Positions 1 to 8,209 of a stretch of 52,941 nucleotides of DNA are shown one piece after another. The number at the start of each line of letters is the position of its first letter. Within the stretch, counting starts at the first letter, position 1. The notes beneath the pieces were generated by a model, which worked only from the letters and a program-made list of their open reading frames with translations, did no database searches and was not told the DNA's origin. The DNA lies in assembly GCA_028692975.1 (NCBI GenBank), contig JAQUWF010000009.1, positions 1-52,941 on the forward strand, read 5' to 3'. This DNA is from Lachnospiraceae bacterium (GTDB lineage: Bacteria > Bacillota > Clostridia > Lachnospirales > Lachnospiraceae). Both the position numbers and the translations under genes were made by a program.

Positions 1-1309
1 ACATATCCACGCAAGTAACCCGCTCCACCCGATACCCATTCTCCTTCAATACCGCCAGATCCCGCGCAAGACTGGTGGGTTTGCATGAAATGTATACCAT
101 CTTCTCCACGCCGTAATCAATGATCTTCTCCAGCGCTTTCCCATGTATACCGTCTCTCGGTGGATCCAGGATGATGAAATCCGGTTTTTCAGTAATATAA
201 TCCAGTGCTTTTAACACATCATCCGCGATGAATTCGCAATTATCCAAGCCGTTCAGCGCAGCATTTTTCTTTGCTGCCTCCACGGCTTCCGCCACGATTT
301 CCACACCGATTACTTTCTTTGCTACCGGAGCGATAATCTGTGCGATCGTCCCCGTACCGGAATACAGATCAAATACGGTCATATCCTTCGTATCCCCAAT
401 ATACTCCCGTGCGGCGCCATACAGCACTTCTGCACCCAGAGAATTGGTCTGGAAGAAGGAAAATGGCGATATCTTAAACTGCAGGCCCAGGATTTTTTCG
501 TAGAAATAGTCCTGCCCATACAGTATCCTTGTCTCATCGCTCTGTACAATATCCGCCAGGGAATCGTTTACGATATGGAGGAATCCTACCAGCGTTCCCT
601 CCATGGACAGATTCCTCACCTGCTCCACCAGCGGCATCCAGTCATGTTCTACCTGGCTGGATGTGACCAGATTTACCAGGATTTCTCCTGTGGTCTGGGC
701 ACGGCGGATCAGCAGATGACGCAGATAGCCTTCGTGGCGCATTTTATGATAGTAGGACATCTTCTGCTCCTGACAGTATGCCAGCACCGTGCTGAGAATC
801 TTTGTGAAATCCTCATGCACTAACTTGCAGTCTGCTGCCGTCAGTATATCATAGGTGCTCCCCTTTTTATGCAGCCCCAAGGTCAGTGGCCCGCCCTTTT
901 CGGCATCGCCGAAGGAAAATTCCATCTTATTCCGATACCCAAACTCCTGTGGACTTCCCTTAATGCCGTCAAAGATATAGTCAGTCCCCAGCACAGGTTC
1001 AAGCAGTGCCTGCACCTGCGCAGCTTTCATCTCCAGCTGTGCCTCGTATGGCATGGTCTGGTACATGCAGCCGCCGCAGGCAGGGAAAATACTGCACACC
1101 GGGTCACGCTGCTCCTGTGGTGATTTCTCTACCACTTCCAGCAAGCGGCCTTCCAGGCGGCCCTTTCTCTTTTTATTGATCTGGAATCGCACCTTCTGTC
1201 CAGGGATGCCATTTTTCACGGTCACCGTGTCCTCGCCCAGAATAATGCGCCCTTTATTGGGGAAATCTATCTTCTCAATGATTCCTTCTGCGATATCGCC
1301 TTTTCTCAT
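1..1309 (-). CDS. rlmD: 23S rRNA (uracil-5-)-methyltransferase, TrmA/RlmD family (3' end cut by window)
   Basis: The minus-strand frame is open from ATG at 1309 to the left edge of the window, about 436 codons, so only the extreme C-terminus is missing. It begins MRKGDIAEG and carries a TRAM-like N-terminal domain, then a Cys cluster (CSIFPACGGC) of the type that binds a 4Fe-4S cluster in this family. A SAM-binding stretch reads DLYSGTGTIAQ, followed by LDPPRDG and the SCKP motif holding the catalytic Cys. Members methylate C5 of a uridine in 23S rRNA (RlmD/RumA, RlmCD) or tRNA (TrmA), using SAM. The Fe-S cluster favours an rRNA enzyme, but the exact target uridine cannot be told from sequence. 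It is the last gene before a repeat-rich gap. Confidence 0.95.
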   Translation of the reverse strand, partial: MRKGDIAEGIIEKIDFPNKGRIILGEDTVTVKNGIPGQKVRFQINKKRKGRLEGRLLEVVEKSPQEQRDPVCSIFPACGGCMYQTMPYEAQLEMKAAQVQALLEPVLGTDYIFDGIKGSPQEFGYRNKMEFSFGDAEKGGPLTLGLHKKGSTYDILTAADCKLVHEDFTKILSTVLAYCQEQKMSYYHKMRHEGYLRHLLIRRAQTTGEILVNLVTSSQVEHDWMPLVEQVRNLSMEGTLVGFLHIVNDSLADIVQSDETRILYGQDYFYEKILGLQFKISPFSFFQTNSLGAEVLYGAAREYIGDTKDMTVFDLYSGTGTIAQIIAPVAKKVIGVEIVAEAVEAAKKNAALNGLDNCEFIADDVLKALDYITEKPDFIILDPPRDGIHGKALEKIIDYGVEKMVYISCKPTSLARDLAVLKENGYRVERVTCVDM

Positions 1310-1383
1310 CTATCTTCTCCATTCTATTGATTCTTCAGTAACTATACTTTTATCAGAATATGAACATCAGGCATTGTCCCTGT

Positions 1384-1619
1384 GGGGCATATACAGATTT
1401 TTTCTTATGAAATGTCCCATTTCTCATCATAATGCATATGATAATCCAGCTGTTGGGCATATAAGAAATTTTTCACTCCCTATGCCCCGTTTAAAAGAAG
1501 AAACGGGGCAGCACATAATAATTATTTTCTCTATGCCCAAACTCGCAGATTTCTTCTTTAATTCGCCTGCTTTTGAAGCTTTATGGGGCATAACTGACAA
1601 GTTTTATCCCATATGCCCC
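1384..1619. repeat. Array of four ~35-bp dyads with GGGGCATA / TATGCCCC arms
   Basis: Four modules of nearly equal length each start with a form of GGGGCATA and end with a form of its reverse complement: 1384-1419 (right arm degenerate, ATGTCCC), 1454-1489, 1505-1539 (left arm degenerate, GGGGCAGC) and 1585-1619 (perfect GGGGCATA/TATGCCCC). The loops are T-rich and 18-20 nt long. Spacers between modules are about 34, 15 and 45 nt. The sequence shows the dyads directly. That they are REP-like mobile palindromes or a transcribed hairpin cluster is inference. Confidence 0.7.
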
Positions 1620-1629
1620 GCCAGCATCA

Positions 1630-1850
1630 TTACATTCAGACAGGTCCCAACTTGATCCATTCTACCGCCACGACCTCGCCATTACACCATCATGTAATGG
1701 CTATTCATTACAATCAAGCAGGTTCCCTACTCAAGCCACATTCTGCCGCCACACCCTCGCCATTACACCATCATGTAATGGCTATTCATTACAATCAAGC
1801 AGGTTCCCTACTCAAGCCACATTCTACCGCCACAACCTCACCATTGCGCC
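1630..1850. repeat. 81-bp direct tandem repeat (two full units, degenerate partial units on both sides)
   Basis: Units start with CATTCT at 1658, 1739 and 1820, giving an exact period of 81 bp. The first two units differ at only a few positions, and the third breaks off around 1848. A diverged copy of the unit's tail lies at 1630-1657. Each unit contains CCATTAC...GTAATGG and overlapping GTAATG...CATTAC inverted repeats, so a transcript could fold in two alternative ways. The period is a multiple of three, which keeps a shadow reading frame open. Confidence 0.85.
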
Positions 1851-1885
1851 ATCGCGCGCCCACTTAACTCATTATCTACACAAAG

Positions 1886-1915
1886 ACAGCCCCGGTAGAT
1901 TAGTACCGGAGCTGT
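1886..1915 (-). terminator. Hairpin terminator after the small acidic membrane protein gene
   Basis: ACAGC-CCCGGTA pairs with TACCGG-AGCTGT around a short loop, just downstream of the stop at 1933. The run of T on the minus-strand side is weak (CTTTGTG). Confidence 0.6.
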
Positions 1916-1932
1916 TATTTTGCCGCGTGTTA

Positions 1933-2172
1933 TTACTCTTCTTCGTCGTCCTCGTCCTCGAAATAATCATCGAAATCATCATCAAAGTCATCTTCGAAGT
2001 CTTCCAGATAATCAGGAGTAAAGAAACGATATACTCCGTACGCAATACCTGCAACTGCTGCAACACAACCGATAATGGCAAGTATCCAAAGAAGGGTATG
2101 TTTGGGTTTCTGCTGCTCTTCTTCCTGTTTTTTTAATCGAGCAATAATATCATCCAATTTATTCATATTCAT
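1933..2172 (-). CDS. Small single-pass membrane protein with long acidic tail
   Basis: 79 aa from the ATG at 2172. The frame could be extended upstream to a GTG at 2181, but the purine-rich ribosome site AGAGGAAGG abuts that GTG, so the ATG is preferred. The protein has a charged N-terminal helix (KLDDIIARLKKQEEEQQKP), one hydrophobic segment at about residues 29-50 (WILAIIGCVAAVAGIAYG) and a C-terminal tail of about 25 residues made almost only of D, E, F and Y. The N-terminus is probably inside the cell. The tail suggests electrostatic binding to a basic partner or cations, but no function is known. It lies 60 bp downstream of pcrA, with a TATAAT of its own at 2201-2206 on the minus strand, so it may be expressed separately. 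Confidence 0.75.
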   Translation of the reverse strand: MNMNKLDDIIARLKKQEEEQQKPKHTLLWILAIIGCVAAVAGIAYGVYRFFTPDYLEDFEDDFDDDFDDYFEDEDDEEE

Positions 2173-2233
2173 TATTAGCACCTTCCTCTCTGTTAGTTAG
2201 CATTATTATACCACCGTATACCTTTTTTTACCA

Positions 2234-4444
2234 CTAGATTTTTTTTAATTTCGCAAAGGATGCAAACATTTTCTTCTGCCCGTACCCATCAAACTCCACC
2301 GTGACCTCGTAATCCTTGCCGCCTTCGGTGATGGCCTTGACGATGCCAACTCCGAATTTGATGTGCCGCACCGTGTCGCCCACCTCGTAGCCCAGGTTTT
2401 CTTCCTTCTTTACCGTGAACTGCTTCGGCTCGAAGACCTTGGCACGAAAAGCTTCTTTCATCTGCTGGTACGTGCTGTTTACCGGGATCTCCGGGGTCCT
2501 TCGCTCCGGCAGGGTGCTGCCCATATTCAGCAGGTCTCTGGGAATCTCCTTCACAAAACGTGATACCTTATTATACTGCGTTTCGCCACGAATCATACGC
2601 TGCTGAGCACAAGTCATAGTCAGATTTTTCATGGCGCGGGTGATTCCCACGTAACACAGCCTGCGTTCTTCCTCCATTTCCGTTGGATCATCTGCTGTAA
2701 TGGTCATATAACTTGGGAATACGCCATCTTCCATGCCTGTCAGGTATACATTTGGAAATTCCAGCCCCTTGGCACTATGCAGCGTCATAAGCAGCACATA
2801 ATCATCCGATTCATTTACCGAATCAATGTCTGCCACCAGAGCCACTTCTGCAAGGAATCCGCTTAAGGTTGGCTGTTCCGTCTCTTCCTCGTAGGTGGCC
2901 ACCTTGGAAATCAATTCGTCGATGTTCTCAATACGTGCCCTGGCCTCATCCGTTTCCTCTGCCTCCAGATCCTTCACGTAAGAAGTTTCCTCAATAATAT
3001 TTTTCAATAACTCGCTCACGGAAACAAATTCCAATTCGCTGCGCAATGTCTGGATAAATGTCACAAAAGGTGCCACCCTGACTGCCGAGCGTCCCAAAGC
3101 CGGAATTTCTCCCGCATTGGCCGCGGCATCGTAAAAACTCATGCCATTCTCCTGGGCAAAGTCCTGAATCCGGTTGATTGTCGTGGCTCCGATGCCTCTT
3201 TTGGGCACATTGATAATACGGCGTACCGCCAGATCATCCCGCGCATTATCCACGGTTTTCAGATAAGACAGCAGATCTTTGATTTCCTTTCTGGCATAGA
3301 AATTCACGCCGCCCACAATCTTATACGGTATATTTGCCATTAAAAATTTTTCTTCAAACAGACGGGACTGGGCATTGGTGCGATACAGGATCGCACAATC
3401 CTTAAAATCGCACTGACCTTCCCGATGCTTCTTCTGGATATCACCGGCAATATACTCCGCCTCCTCGTATCCATTCATAAACTGTTCAAAAGTAACCGGT
3501 ACACCCTCTTCGTTGTCGGTCCACAAAGTCTTGTCTTTTCTGCCCTCATTGTTCTGGATCACCTCATTGGCCGCATCCAGAATATTCTGGGTCGAACGAT
3601 AATTCTGCTCCAGCTTGATCACCTTCGCATTCTGAAAAACCCGCTCAAATCCAAGGATATTGCCGATATTCGCCCCACGGAATTTATAGATAGACTGATC
3701 ATCATCACCTACCACACAGAGATTCTGGTATTTTCCTGCCAGCAGGCTGATGAATTTAAACTGCGCCGTATTGGTATCCTGATATTCGTCTACCATAATA
3801 TAGCGGAAACGTTCCTGATAATAATCCAGTATTTCCGAATTATTCTGAAACAATTCTACGGTCTTTACGATCAGATCATCAAAGTCCAGTGCATTGTTCT
3901 TCCGCAGCTGATCCTGATATTCCCGATATACACGAGCATAACGCTCCTTCTTGAAATCTCCCTGCGCATTTAAGGCAAACTCCTCCGGGCTGATCAATTC
4001 ATCCTTGGCTGAAGAGATCGCATTGAGCAGTGCCCGCTCTTTCGTCATCTTCGTATCGATCTGGAGTCTTTTGCAAATGTCTTTCATAAGCGTCTTCTGA
4101 TCATCCGAATCATAAATACTGAAATTATTATCATATCCGAGATGATCGATATATCGTCTCAGGATACGCACGCAGCTGGAATGGAAGGTGCTGACCCAGA
4201 CGCTCTCCGAGCCCATGCCCACAATCTGATCCACACGTTCCCGCATCTCTCCTGCTGCCTTGTTGGTAAAGGTAATGGCCATGATATTCCATGGATTCAC
4301 CTGCTTTTCTTCTATAAGATAGGCAATGCGGTGAGTCAGTACTCTGGTCTTCCCCGATCCCGCACCGGCCAATATTAAAAGCGGCCCATCGGTGTGGAAT
4401 ACCGCTTCTTTTTGTTCTTCATTCAATCCTTCGTATAATTCCAT
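2234..4444 (-). CDS. pcrA: ATP-dependent DNA helicase PcrA (UvrD/Rep family)
   Basis: 736 aa from ATG 4444, which follows AAGGAGACGAGT. The open frame runs further upstream to 4525, but those 27 codons are atypical and have no ribosome site. It is an SF1A 3'-5' helicase used in nucleotide excision repair and in clearing replication and transcription blocks. Visible motifs are the Walker A (GAGSGKT, about residues 28-34), DEYQDTN (motif II), QNYRST (IV), TLHSAKGLEF (V) and YVGITRA (VI). The C-terminus (GYEVGDTVRHIKFGVG onward) is the Tudor-like domain that in PcrA contacts RNA polymerase. Length matches the family. It is transcribed away from the divergent DUF1836 gene. Confidence 0.98.
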   Translation of the reverse strand: MELYEGLNEEQKEAVFHTDGPLLILAGAGSGKTRVLTHRIAYLIEEKQVNPWNIMAITFTNKAAGEMRERVDQIVGMGSESVWVSTFHSSCVRILRRYIDHLGYDNNFSIYDSDDQKTLMKDICKRLQIDTKMTKERALLNAISSAKDELISPEEFALNAQGDFKKERYARVYREYQDQLRKNNALDFDDLIVKTVELFQNNSEILDYYQERFRYIMVDEYQDTNTAQFKFISLLAGKYQNLCVVGDDDQSIYKFRGANIGNILGFERVFQNAKVIKLEQNYRSTQNILDAANEVIQNNEGRKDKTLWTDNEEGVPVTFEQFMNGYEEAEYIAGDIQKKHREGQCDFKDCAILYRTNAQSRLFEEKFLMANIPYKIVGGVNFYARKEIKDLLSYLKTVDNARDDLAVRRIINVPKRGIGATTINRIQDFAQENGMSFYDAAANAGEIPALGRSAVRVAPFVTFIQTLRSELEFVSVSELLKNIIEETSYVKDLEAEETDEARARIENIDELISKVATYEEETEQPTLSGFLAEVALVADIDSVNESDDYVLLMTLHSAKGLEFPNVYLTGMEDGVFPSYMTITADDPTEMEEERRLCYVGITRAMKNLTMTCAQQRMIRGETQYNKVSRFVKEIPRDLLNMGSTLPERRTPEIPVNSTYQQMKEAFRAKVFEPKQFTVKKEENLGYEVGDTVRHIKFGVGIVKAITEGGKDYEVTVEFDGYGQKKMFASFAKLKKI

Positions 4445-4532
4445 ACTCGTCTCCTTATGTACCGGACTACTAACACAATACCTGTAATTATACCAAAACC
4501 AGCAGTAAGTAACAACCTTTTTCACAAAACCC

Positions 4533-4561
4533 TTTACATCTAGTTTTGGAAACTATATAAT
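4533..4561 (+). promoter_or_regulatory. Sigma-A promoter of the DUF1836 gene
   Basis: TTTACA at 4533-4538 and a perfect TATAAT at 4556-4561, separated by 17 bp, lie 35 bp before the ATG at 4597. Confidence 0.8.
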
Positions 4562-4596
4562 ATGGTTGTAACAGTTTATCAAAACGAGGGCTTATC

Positions 4597-5208
4597 ATGA
4601 CAATAGATACCAAAGACATGCTGAACTCTATTTTCAGCAGCCTGCAGCGAATCGATTATATCAAACCGGAAGATATTCCGTCCATCCCCCTTTATATGGA
4701 TCAGGTGACTACCTTTATGGATGCCCAGCTGGCGTCCTCCAAGCGTTATTCCGAGGACAAGATCCTGACTAAGACCATGATCAACAACTACGCCAAGAAT
4801 AATCTGATTCCGCCGCCTATAAAGAAAAAATATTCAAAGGAGCATCTGCTTCTTCTGATTTTTGTTTATTACTTTAAAAATATCATGTCCATCAGCGACA
4901 TACAGACGCTGCTGCATCCGATCACAGAGAAATATTTCCTGGATTCGGACAAACTGGATCTGACCGATATCTACAATGAGGTATTCAGCCTGGAAACAGG
5001 GCAGATCGACGCCATTGCCAAGAATATCGCCAAGCAGTATCACACAGCACAGAAAACATTCCCGGAAAGCAAGGGGAAAGATGCGGAATTCCTGCATTTG
5101 TTTTCTTTTATCTGTATGCTGAGTTTCGATGTGTATGTGAAAAAGCAACTGATTGAAAAACTCATTGATCAGATGCACGAAAAAGAAAATCCCACAGAAA
5201 AGAAATAG
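4597..5208 (+). CDS. DUF1836 domain protein (putative MerR-like DNA-binding)
   Basis: 203 aa, ATG preceded by CGAGGG. Residues about 20-125 match my memory of the DUF1836 family: a segment around KILTKTMINNYAKNNLIPPPIKKKY resembles the helix-turn-helix and wing of MerR-type regulators, followed by a helical stretch. The remaining half is helical with no recognised domain. It has its own strong promoter and a terminator directly after the stop, so it is monocistronic. A role in transcription control is inferred from the fold only; target and effector are unknown. Confidence 0.85.
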   Translation: MTIDTKDMLNSIFSSLQRIDYIKPEDIPSIPLYMDQVTTFMDAQLASSKRYSEDKILTKTMINNYAKNNLIPPPIKKKYSKEHLLLLIFVYYFKNIMSISDIQTLLHPITEKYFLDSDKLDLTDIYNEVFSLETGQIDAIAKNIAKQYHTAQKTFPESKGKDAEFLHLFSFICMLSFDVYVKKQLIEKLIDQMHEKENPTEKK

Positions 5209-5230
5209 GAGGCTGCCATGTGCAGTCTCC
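5208..5230 (+). terminator. Terminator of the DUF1836 gene
   Basis: GGAGGCTGC (5208-5216) pairs with GCAGTCTCC (5222-5230), one G-U pair, followed by TTATCTTTAT. The left arm starts at the last base of the stop codon. Confidence 0.75.
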
Positions 5231-5242
5231 TTATCTTTATTC

Positions 5243-5270
5243 GTAACTGTCCAGTACCTGATCAGTTACA
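5243..5270. repeat. Fragment matching the left end of the MITE at 45839
   Basis: GTAACTG...CAGTTAC palindrome. 25 of 28 bases match 45839-45866. No right end is visible nearby, so this looks like a solo end or a decayed copy. It sits between the DUF1836 terminator and the convergent yerC stop codon. Confidence 0.6.
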
Positions 5271-5271
5271 T

Positions 5272-5565
5272 TTACTCTTCTGTTTTCATGCGGTTAAACA
5301 CCATCTCATAGCCATCGTTTCCATAATTCAGCGAGCGGTTCACGCGGCTTATGGTCGCGGTAGAAGCACCTGTCTTCTGGGAAATATCCAGATAAGTTTT
5401 CTTTTCCCGCAGCATAGCTGCTACTTCAAACCTTTGAGACAGGGATAATAACTCGTTAATCGTACAAACATCCTCAAAAAAGGTATAGCATTCTTCTTTG
5501 CTCTTCAGGCATAAAATCGCATCGAACAGCATATCCACTGCATCTGTATGAAGTTTCTTATTCAT
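5272..5565 (-). CDS. YerC/YecD family TrpR-like regulator
   Basis: 97 aa, ATG after AAAGGAGAATTCACC. Length and the helix-turn-helix region (LSLSQRFEVAAMLREKKTYLD then ISQKTGASTATISRVNRSL, about residues 40-80) fit the TrpR superfamily group called YerC/YecD. Members are small, probably dimeric DNA-binding proteins. Their ligand and operator are not established. It is convergent with the DUF1836 gene and lies downstream of the structured element at 5591-5794, which would be in its leader if transcription enters from upstream. Confidence 0.93.
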   Translation of the reverse strand: MNKKLHTDAVDMLFDAILCLKSKEECYTFFEDVCTINELLSLSQRFEVAAMLREKKTYLDISQKTGASTATISRVNRSLNYGNDGYEMVFNRMKTEE

Positions 5566-5887
5566 GGTGAATTCTCCTTTATAACTTTAGTCTAAAATAA
5601 ATTACTTGCTGGCCTCTACTTCTTGGCTGCTTCCAAACAGCTACGCCCCAGACCCGTCTGCTCCGCAGACTATACGCTGCTTACGCAGCTCCTGTCTGGG
5701 ACTATTGGAGATTCTCTCCAATAAGATAGTAGAAAGGTAGGCCTTAGCAGGTAAACCTGCACGGTCTGCCTTCCTACTATCTTGCTGTTTTAGATTCTTG
5801 TCACTAGTTTATCACACTAAAATTTTAAAGTAAAGAACTTCCTCACTGTGAATTATGAAATTCATATAAACATGTCAGTACACTTGT
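5566..5887. other. Intergenic region dominated by a folded element
   Basis: No coding frame with a ribosome site is visible. Most of the gap is the nested-hairpin element 5591-5794. The remaining 90 bp before the PHP gene stop are AT-rich with nothing I recognise. Confidence 0.7.
5591..5794. repeat. Nested-hairpin element: three-way junction plus two long stems (MITE-like or structured RNA)
   Basis: An outer TCTAAAA (5591-5597) / TTTTAGA (5788-5794) pair encloses three folded units. Unit 1: CCCAGAC (5647-5653) pairs with GTCTGGG (5694-5700) and encloses hairpins GTCTGC-TCC-GCAGAC (5656-5670) and GCTGC-TTAC-GCAGC (5676-5689), a three-way junction. Unit 2: a perfect 9-bp stem TATTGGAGA-TTC-TCTCCAATA (5703-5723). 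Unit 3: AAGATAGTAG (5723-5732) pairs with CTACTATCTT (5774-5783), extended by AAGG/CCTT, and encloses GCAGG-TAAA-CCTGC (5747-5760). Helices are seen directly; transcription and function are unknown. Confidence 0.7.
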
Positions 5888-6604
5888 TTACCGGAATTTC
5901 CGTAAATGTTTTTTCAAAACAGCCACAGAGCGGTTCAACACCAGTTCTTCCGGGAAATCCATCTCTTTCAACAATTGGTAGCCTTCTACATGCCGTCCTA
6001 CCAACTGCTCTGTATGGGCATCTGAATTAGAAATAATCGGTACCTGATACGTTTTGCAATAAGTCAGCATCTCACGATAATTGTCCCATCCTCCGGTTCT
6101 GGTACAGCGGGGATCCAGTGAATTATTGTTTAATTCCAACACGCAATCATATTCTTTCGCGCCCTCCACCAGTGCTTTAAAGTCCACTGGGAATCTGCCG
6201 TCATCCGGATGTCCGATGATATCCACCAGGGGATTCTGCATGGTCTTGAGATATGCGCGGGTATTTTCTTCTTTAGTACCTGTCTTCATGCATGGCGGAT
6301 GCATACTGGCTATGATAATATCCAGCCCTTCCATCATTTTGGCAGGCATATCCACCGTCCCATCAAAATCCATAATATTTACTTCTGAACCAAGCAGCAG
6401 TTCAATCCCACATAACTCACGCTCCACCATACGCAGATTCTGGAAATAGAAATCTCCGCATGTCCATGGCATGGACATGGCATGTTCCGTGATGCCCAGA
6501 AGTTCCAGTCCCTTATCCGCAGCCGCCTGCGCCATCTCCCGCATAGTCGAATATGCATGTCCGCTGGCCAGCGTATGAGTGTGTACATCTAATACATATT
6601 CCAT
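5888..6604 (-). CDS. PHP-domain phosphatase, YcdX type
   Basis: 238 aa, ATG after GGAGGAGAATTAGT. The N-terminus VLDVHTHTLASGHAYST has the HxH metal motif of the PHP fold. Further ligands are in GITEHAMS, ASMHPP, IIGHPDD and ISNSDAH. These give a multinuclear metal site that hydrolyses phosphoesters. The YcdX-like length without extra domains argues against polymerase or histidinol-phosphatase function, but the substrate cannot be predicted. It lies 167 bp downstream of the ABC transporter operon and is probably separately transcribed, because a hairpin (6717-6757) lies between. Confidence 0.92.
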   Translation of the reverse strand: MEYVLDVHTHTLASGHAYSTMREMAQAAADKGLELLGITEHAMSMPWTCGDFYFQNLRMVERELCGIELLLGSEVNIMDFDGTVDMPAKMMEGLDIIIASMHPPCMKTGTKEENTRAYLKTMQNPLVDIIGHPDDGRFPVDFKALVEGAKEYDCVLELNNNSLDPRCTRTGGWDNYREMLTYCKTYQVPIISNSDAHTEQLVGRHVEGYQLLKEMDFPEELVLNRSVAVLKKHLRKFR

Positions 6605-6716
6605 ACTAATTCTCCTCCAAACGTTTCCTAAGATTCATCGTACATCTGATCACTAAGTTCGGCAAGACCTCACTAAGTGTTCAAATATCTATCCTCCTGT
6701 CTTTGCCAAGATGCAA

Positions 6717-6757
6717 AACTCCCATATACAGCCACTTGCCCGCCATATATGGAAGTT
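6717..6757 (-). terminator. Terminator downstream of the amino acid ABC operon
   Basis: AACTCCCATATA (6717-6728) pairs with TATATGGAAGTT (6746-6757) with one mismatch. On the minus strand it is followed by TTTTG. On the plus strand it is followed by TTTTTT, so it could act both ways. Confidence 0.6.
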
Positions 6758-6771
6758 TTTTCATACCATTT

Positions 6772-7494
6772 TTATAATACTTTGGATAAAAATTCTTTCA
6801 GACGCGGATTTTGCGGATTACTAAAAAATTCATCCGGTGTGTTTTCCTCTTTTACAACACCCTCATCGATAAACAGTACCCGGTTGGCCACTTCTCTGGC
6901 AAAGCCCATCTCATGGGTCACCACCACCATGGTCATACCATCATCTGCCAGTTCTTTCATAATCTCCAGAACTTCACCGACCATCTCCGGATCCAGTGCC
7001 GAGGTCGGCTCATCAAAGAGCATCACGTCGGGATTCATAGCCAGCGCACGGGCGATAGCCACACGCTGTTTTTGTCCGCCGGATAAACTGTTGGGATACG
7101 CATCTGCCTTCTCTGGCAGCCCTACACGTTCCAAAAGTTCACGCGCCTTCCTGTCCGCCTCTTCCTGTGACATAAGTCCCAGTTTGACCGGTGCAAGGGT
7201 AATATTCTGCATGATACTCTTATGTGGGAACAGATTGAACTGCTGGAACACCATGCCCATCTTCTGGCGCAGCTTGTTGATATCACAGTCCTTGCTGGTG
7301 ATCTCCGTTCCCTCGAACCAGATTTCCCCGCCTGTGGGCTCCTCCAGGAGATTCAGGCAGCGCAGGAATGTAGACTTCCCAGAACCGGAAGGCCCTATGA
7401 TAACGACCTTCTCCCCTTTTTCAATATGCTGGTCGATGCCGGCTAAAACAACATGATCTTGAAATGCTTTCTGTAAATTCTTAGTGGTTATCAC
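6772..7494 (-). CDS. Polar amino acid ABC transporter, ATP-binding protein (GlnQ type)
   Basis: 240 aa from GTG 7494, preceded by GAGAGGAGG with 11 nt spacing. The open frame reaches TTG 7515, but that codon lies inside the ribosome site. Walker A is GPSGSGKST, the Q-loop VFQQFNLF, the signature LSGGQKQR, Walker [14 protein letters not shown] and the H-loop VVTHEM. This is the classic set for a polar amino acid importer ATPase. The start overlaps the end of the permease gene by 14 bp, so the two are translationally coupled. It powers uptake with the permease at 7481 and the lipoprotein at 8210. The substrate amino acid is not certain. Confidence 0.96.
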   Translation of the reverse strand: MITTKNLQKAFQDHVVLAGIDQHIEKGEKVVIIGPSGSGKSTFLRCLNLLEEPTGGEIWFEGTEITSKDCDINKLRQKMGMVFQQFNLFPHKSIMQNITLAPVKLGLMSQEEADRKARELLERVGLPEKADAYPNSLSGGQKQRVAIARALAMNPDVMLFDEPTSALDPEMVGEVLEIMKELADDGMTMVVVTHEMGFAREVANRVLFIDEGVVKEENTPDEFFSNPQNPRLKEFLSKVL

Positions 7495-8188
7495 TCTTTG
7501 CCAGCCTCCTCTCAAACATATTCAGGAACTTCGTCAATATCAGGACGATAATCAGATAAATAACCGCCGCAATAATATAAGGCGGCAACGGCTTATAGGT
7601 ACGCGAGCCGATAAATCCGGCCATCTTCGTCAGATCGTTGATGGCGATAACACTGATCGCTGCCGTCTCTTTCACCAAAACAATAAATTCGTTGCCCAGC
7701 GCAGGCAGAATATTTTTGATCGCCTGGGGCAGAATAATATAGCGCATGGTCTGCATGGTAGTAAAACCAAGACTTCGTCCGGCTTCCGTCTGTCCACGGT
7801 CAATAGATTCGATACCTGCACGAACGATCTCAGACACATAAGCGCCGGAATTCATACCGAAACACACCATACCAACAATAATCGGATTAGTGTCTCTGGA
7901 TGTGAAGATCATATAATAAATAATCATCAACTGTACGATCAACGGCGTACTGCGAAAGAGTGTCACGTAAATAGAACAGATTTTTGATAAAATCTTCAGT
8001 AAAACAGACTTGCCATTCTTGGCCGTCACACGGATCATGGCTACCACTACACCGATGGTCACACCAAGGATCACTGCAAAAAAGGAGATAAGCAGTGTCA
8101 TCTTCAAGCCATCCAGATAAGCCAGATAGCGCTGCTGCGGTATGAGTGCATTATAAAATTGTTCGGCTATTTCCTGCAGTTTTTCCAT
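7481..8188 (-). CDS. Polar amino acid ABC transporter, permease (HisM/GlnP type)
   Basis: 235 aa, ATG after GAGGGATAGAG. About five hydrophobic segments are visible (from [20 protein letters not shown] to [17 protein letters not shown]). The EAA coupling loop reads [23 protein letters not shown], preceded by the family hallmark [10 protein letters not shown]. Length is normal for the family. It is the second gene of the order lipoprotein-permease-ATPase, 21 bp after the lipoprotein gene. With one permease gene only, the membrane domain is presumably a homodimer. Confidence 0.96.
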   Translation of the reverse strand: MEKLQEIAEQFYNALIPQQRYLAYLDGLKMTLLISFFAVILGVTIGVVVAMIRVTAKNGKSVLLKILSKICSIYVTLFRSTPLIVQLMIIYYMIFTSRDTNPIIVGMVCFGMNSGAYVSEIVRAGIESIDRGQTEAGRSLGFTTMQTMRYIILPQAIKNILPALGNEFIVLVKETAAISVIAINDLTKMAGFIGSRTYKPLPPYIIAAVIYLIIVLILTKFLNMFERRLAKSDNH

Positions 8189-8209
8189 CTCTATCCCTCG
8201 TATATCTTA

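Larger units (their letters stand above)
1310..1932. other. Repeat-rich intergenic region without a gene
   Basis: This 620-bp gap holds, from left to right, an AT-rich stretch with four GGGGCATA/TATGCCCC dyads (1384-1619), an 81-bp tandem repeat (1630-1850) and a hairpin terminator (1886-1915). Plus-strand ORFs crossing it have no ribosome binding site and follow the repeat period, so I do not call them genes. Confidence 0.8.

Noticed and set aside
1384-1619. Possible CRISPR array
   Set aside because: Modules are dyads with diverged loops and spacers of 15-45 nt, not identical repeats with uniform spacers. No cas genes are in the window.
1053-1655. 200-codon plus-strand ORF
   Set aside because: Its first part is antisense to the methyltransferase gene and the rest covers the repeat gap. 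No ribosome site.
1613-1867. Plus-strand ORF of 84 codons running through the 81-bp tandem repeat, giving a 27-residue repeat peptide
   Set aside because: There is no ribosome site, and an 81-bp period keeps any open frame open. Codon content is unlike neighbouring genes.
4445-4525. N-terminal extension of PcrA by 27 codons
   Set aside because: The sequence MKKVVTYCWFWYNYRYC is unlike PcrA, and a good ribosome site directs the start at 4444.
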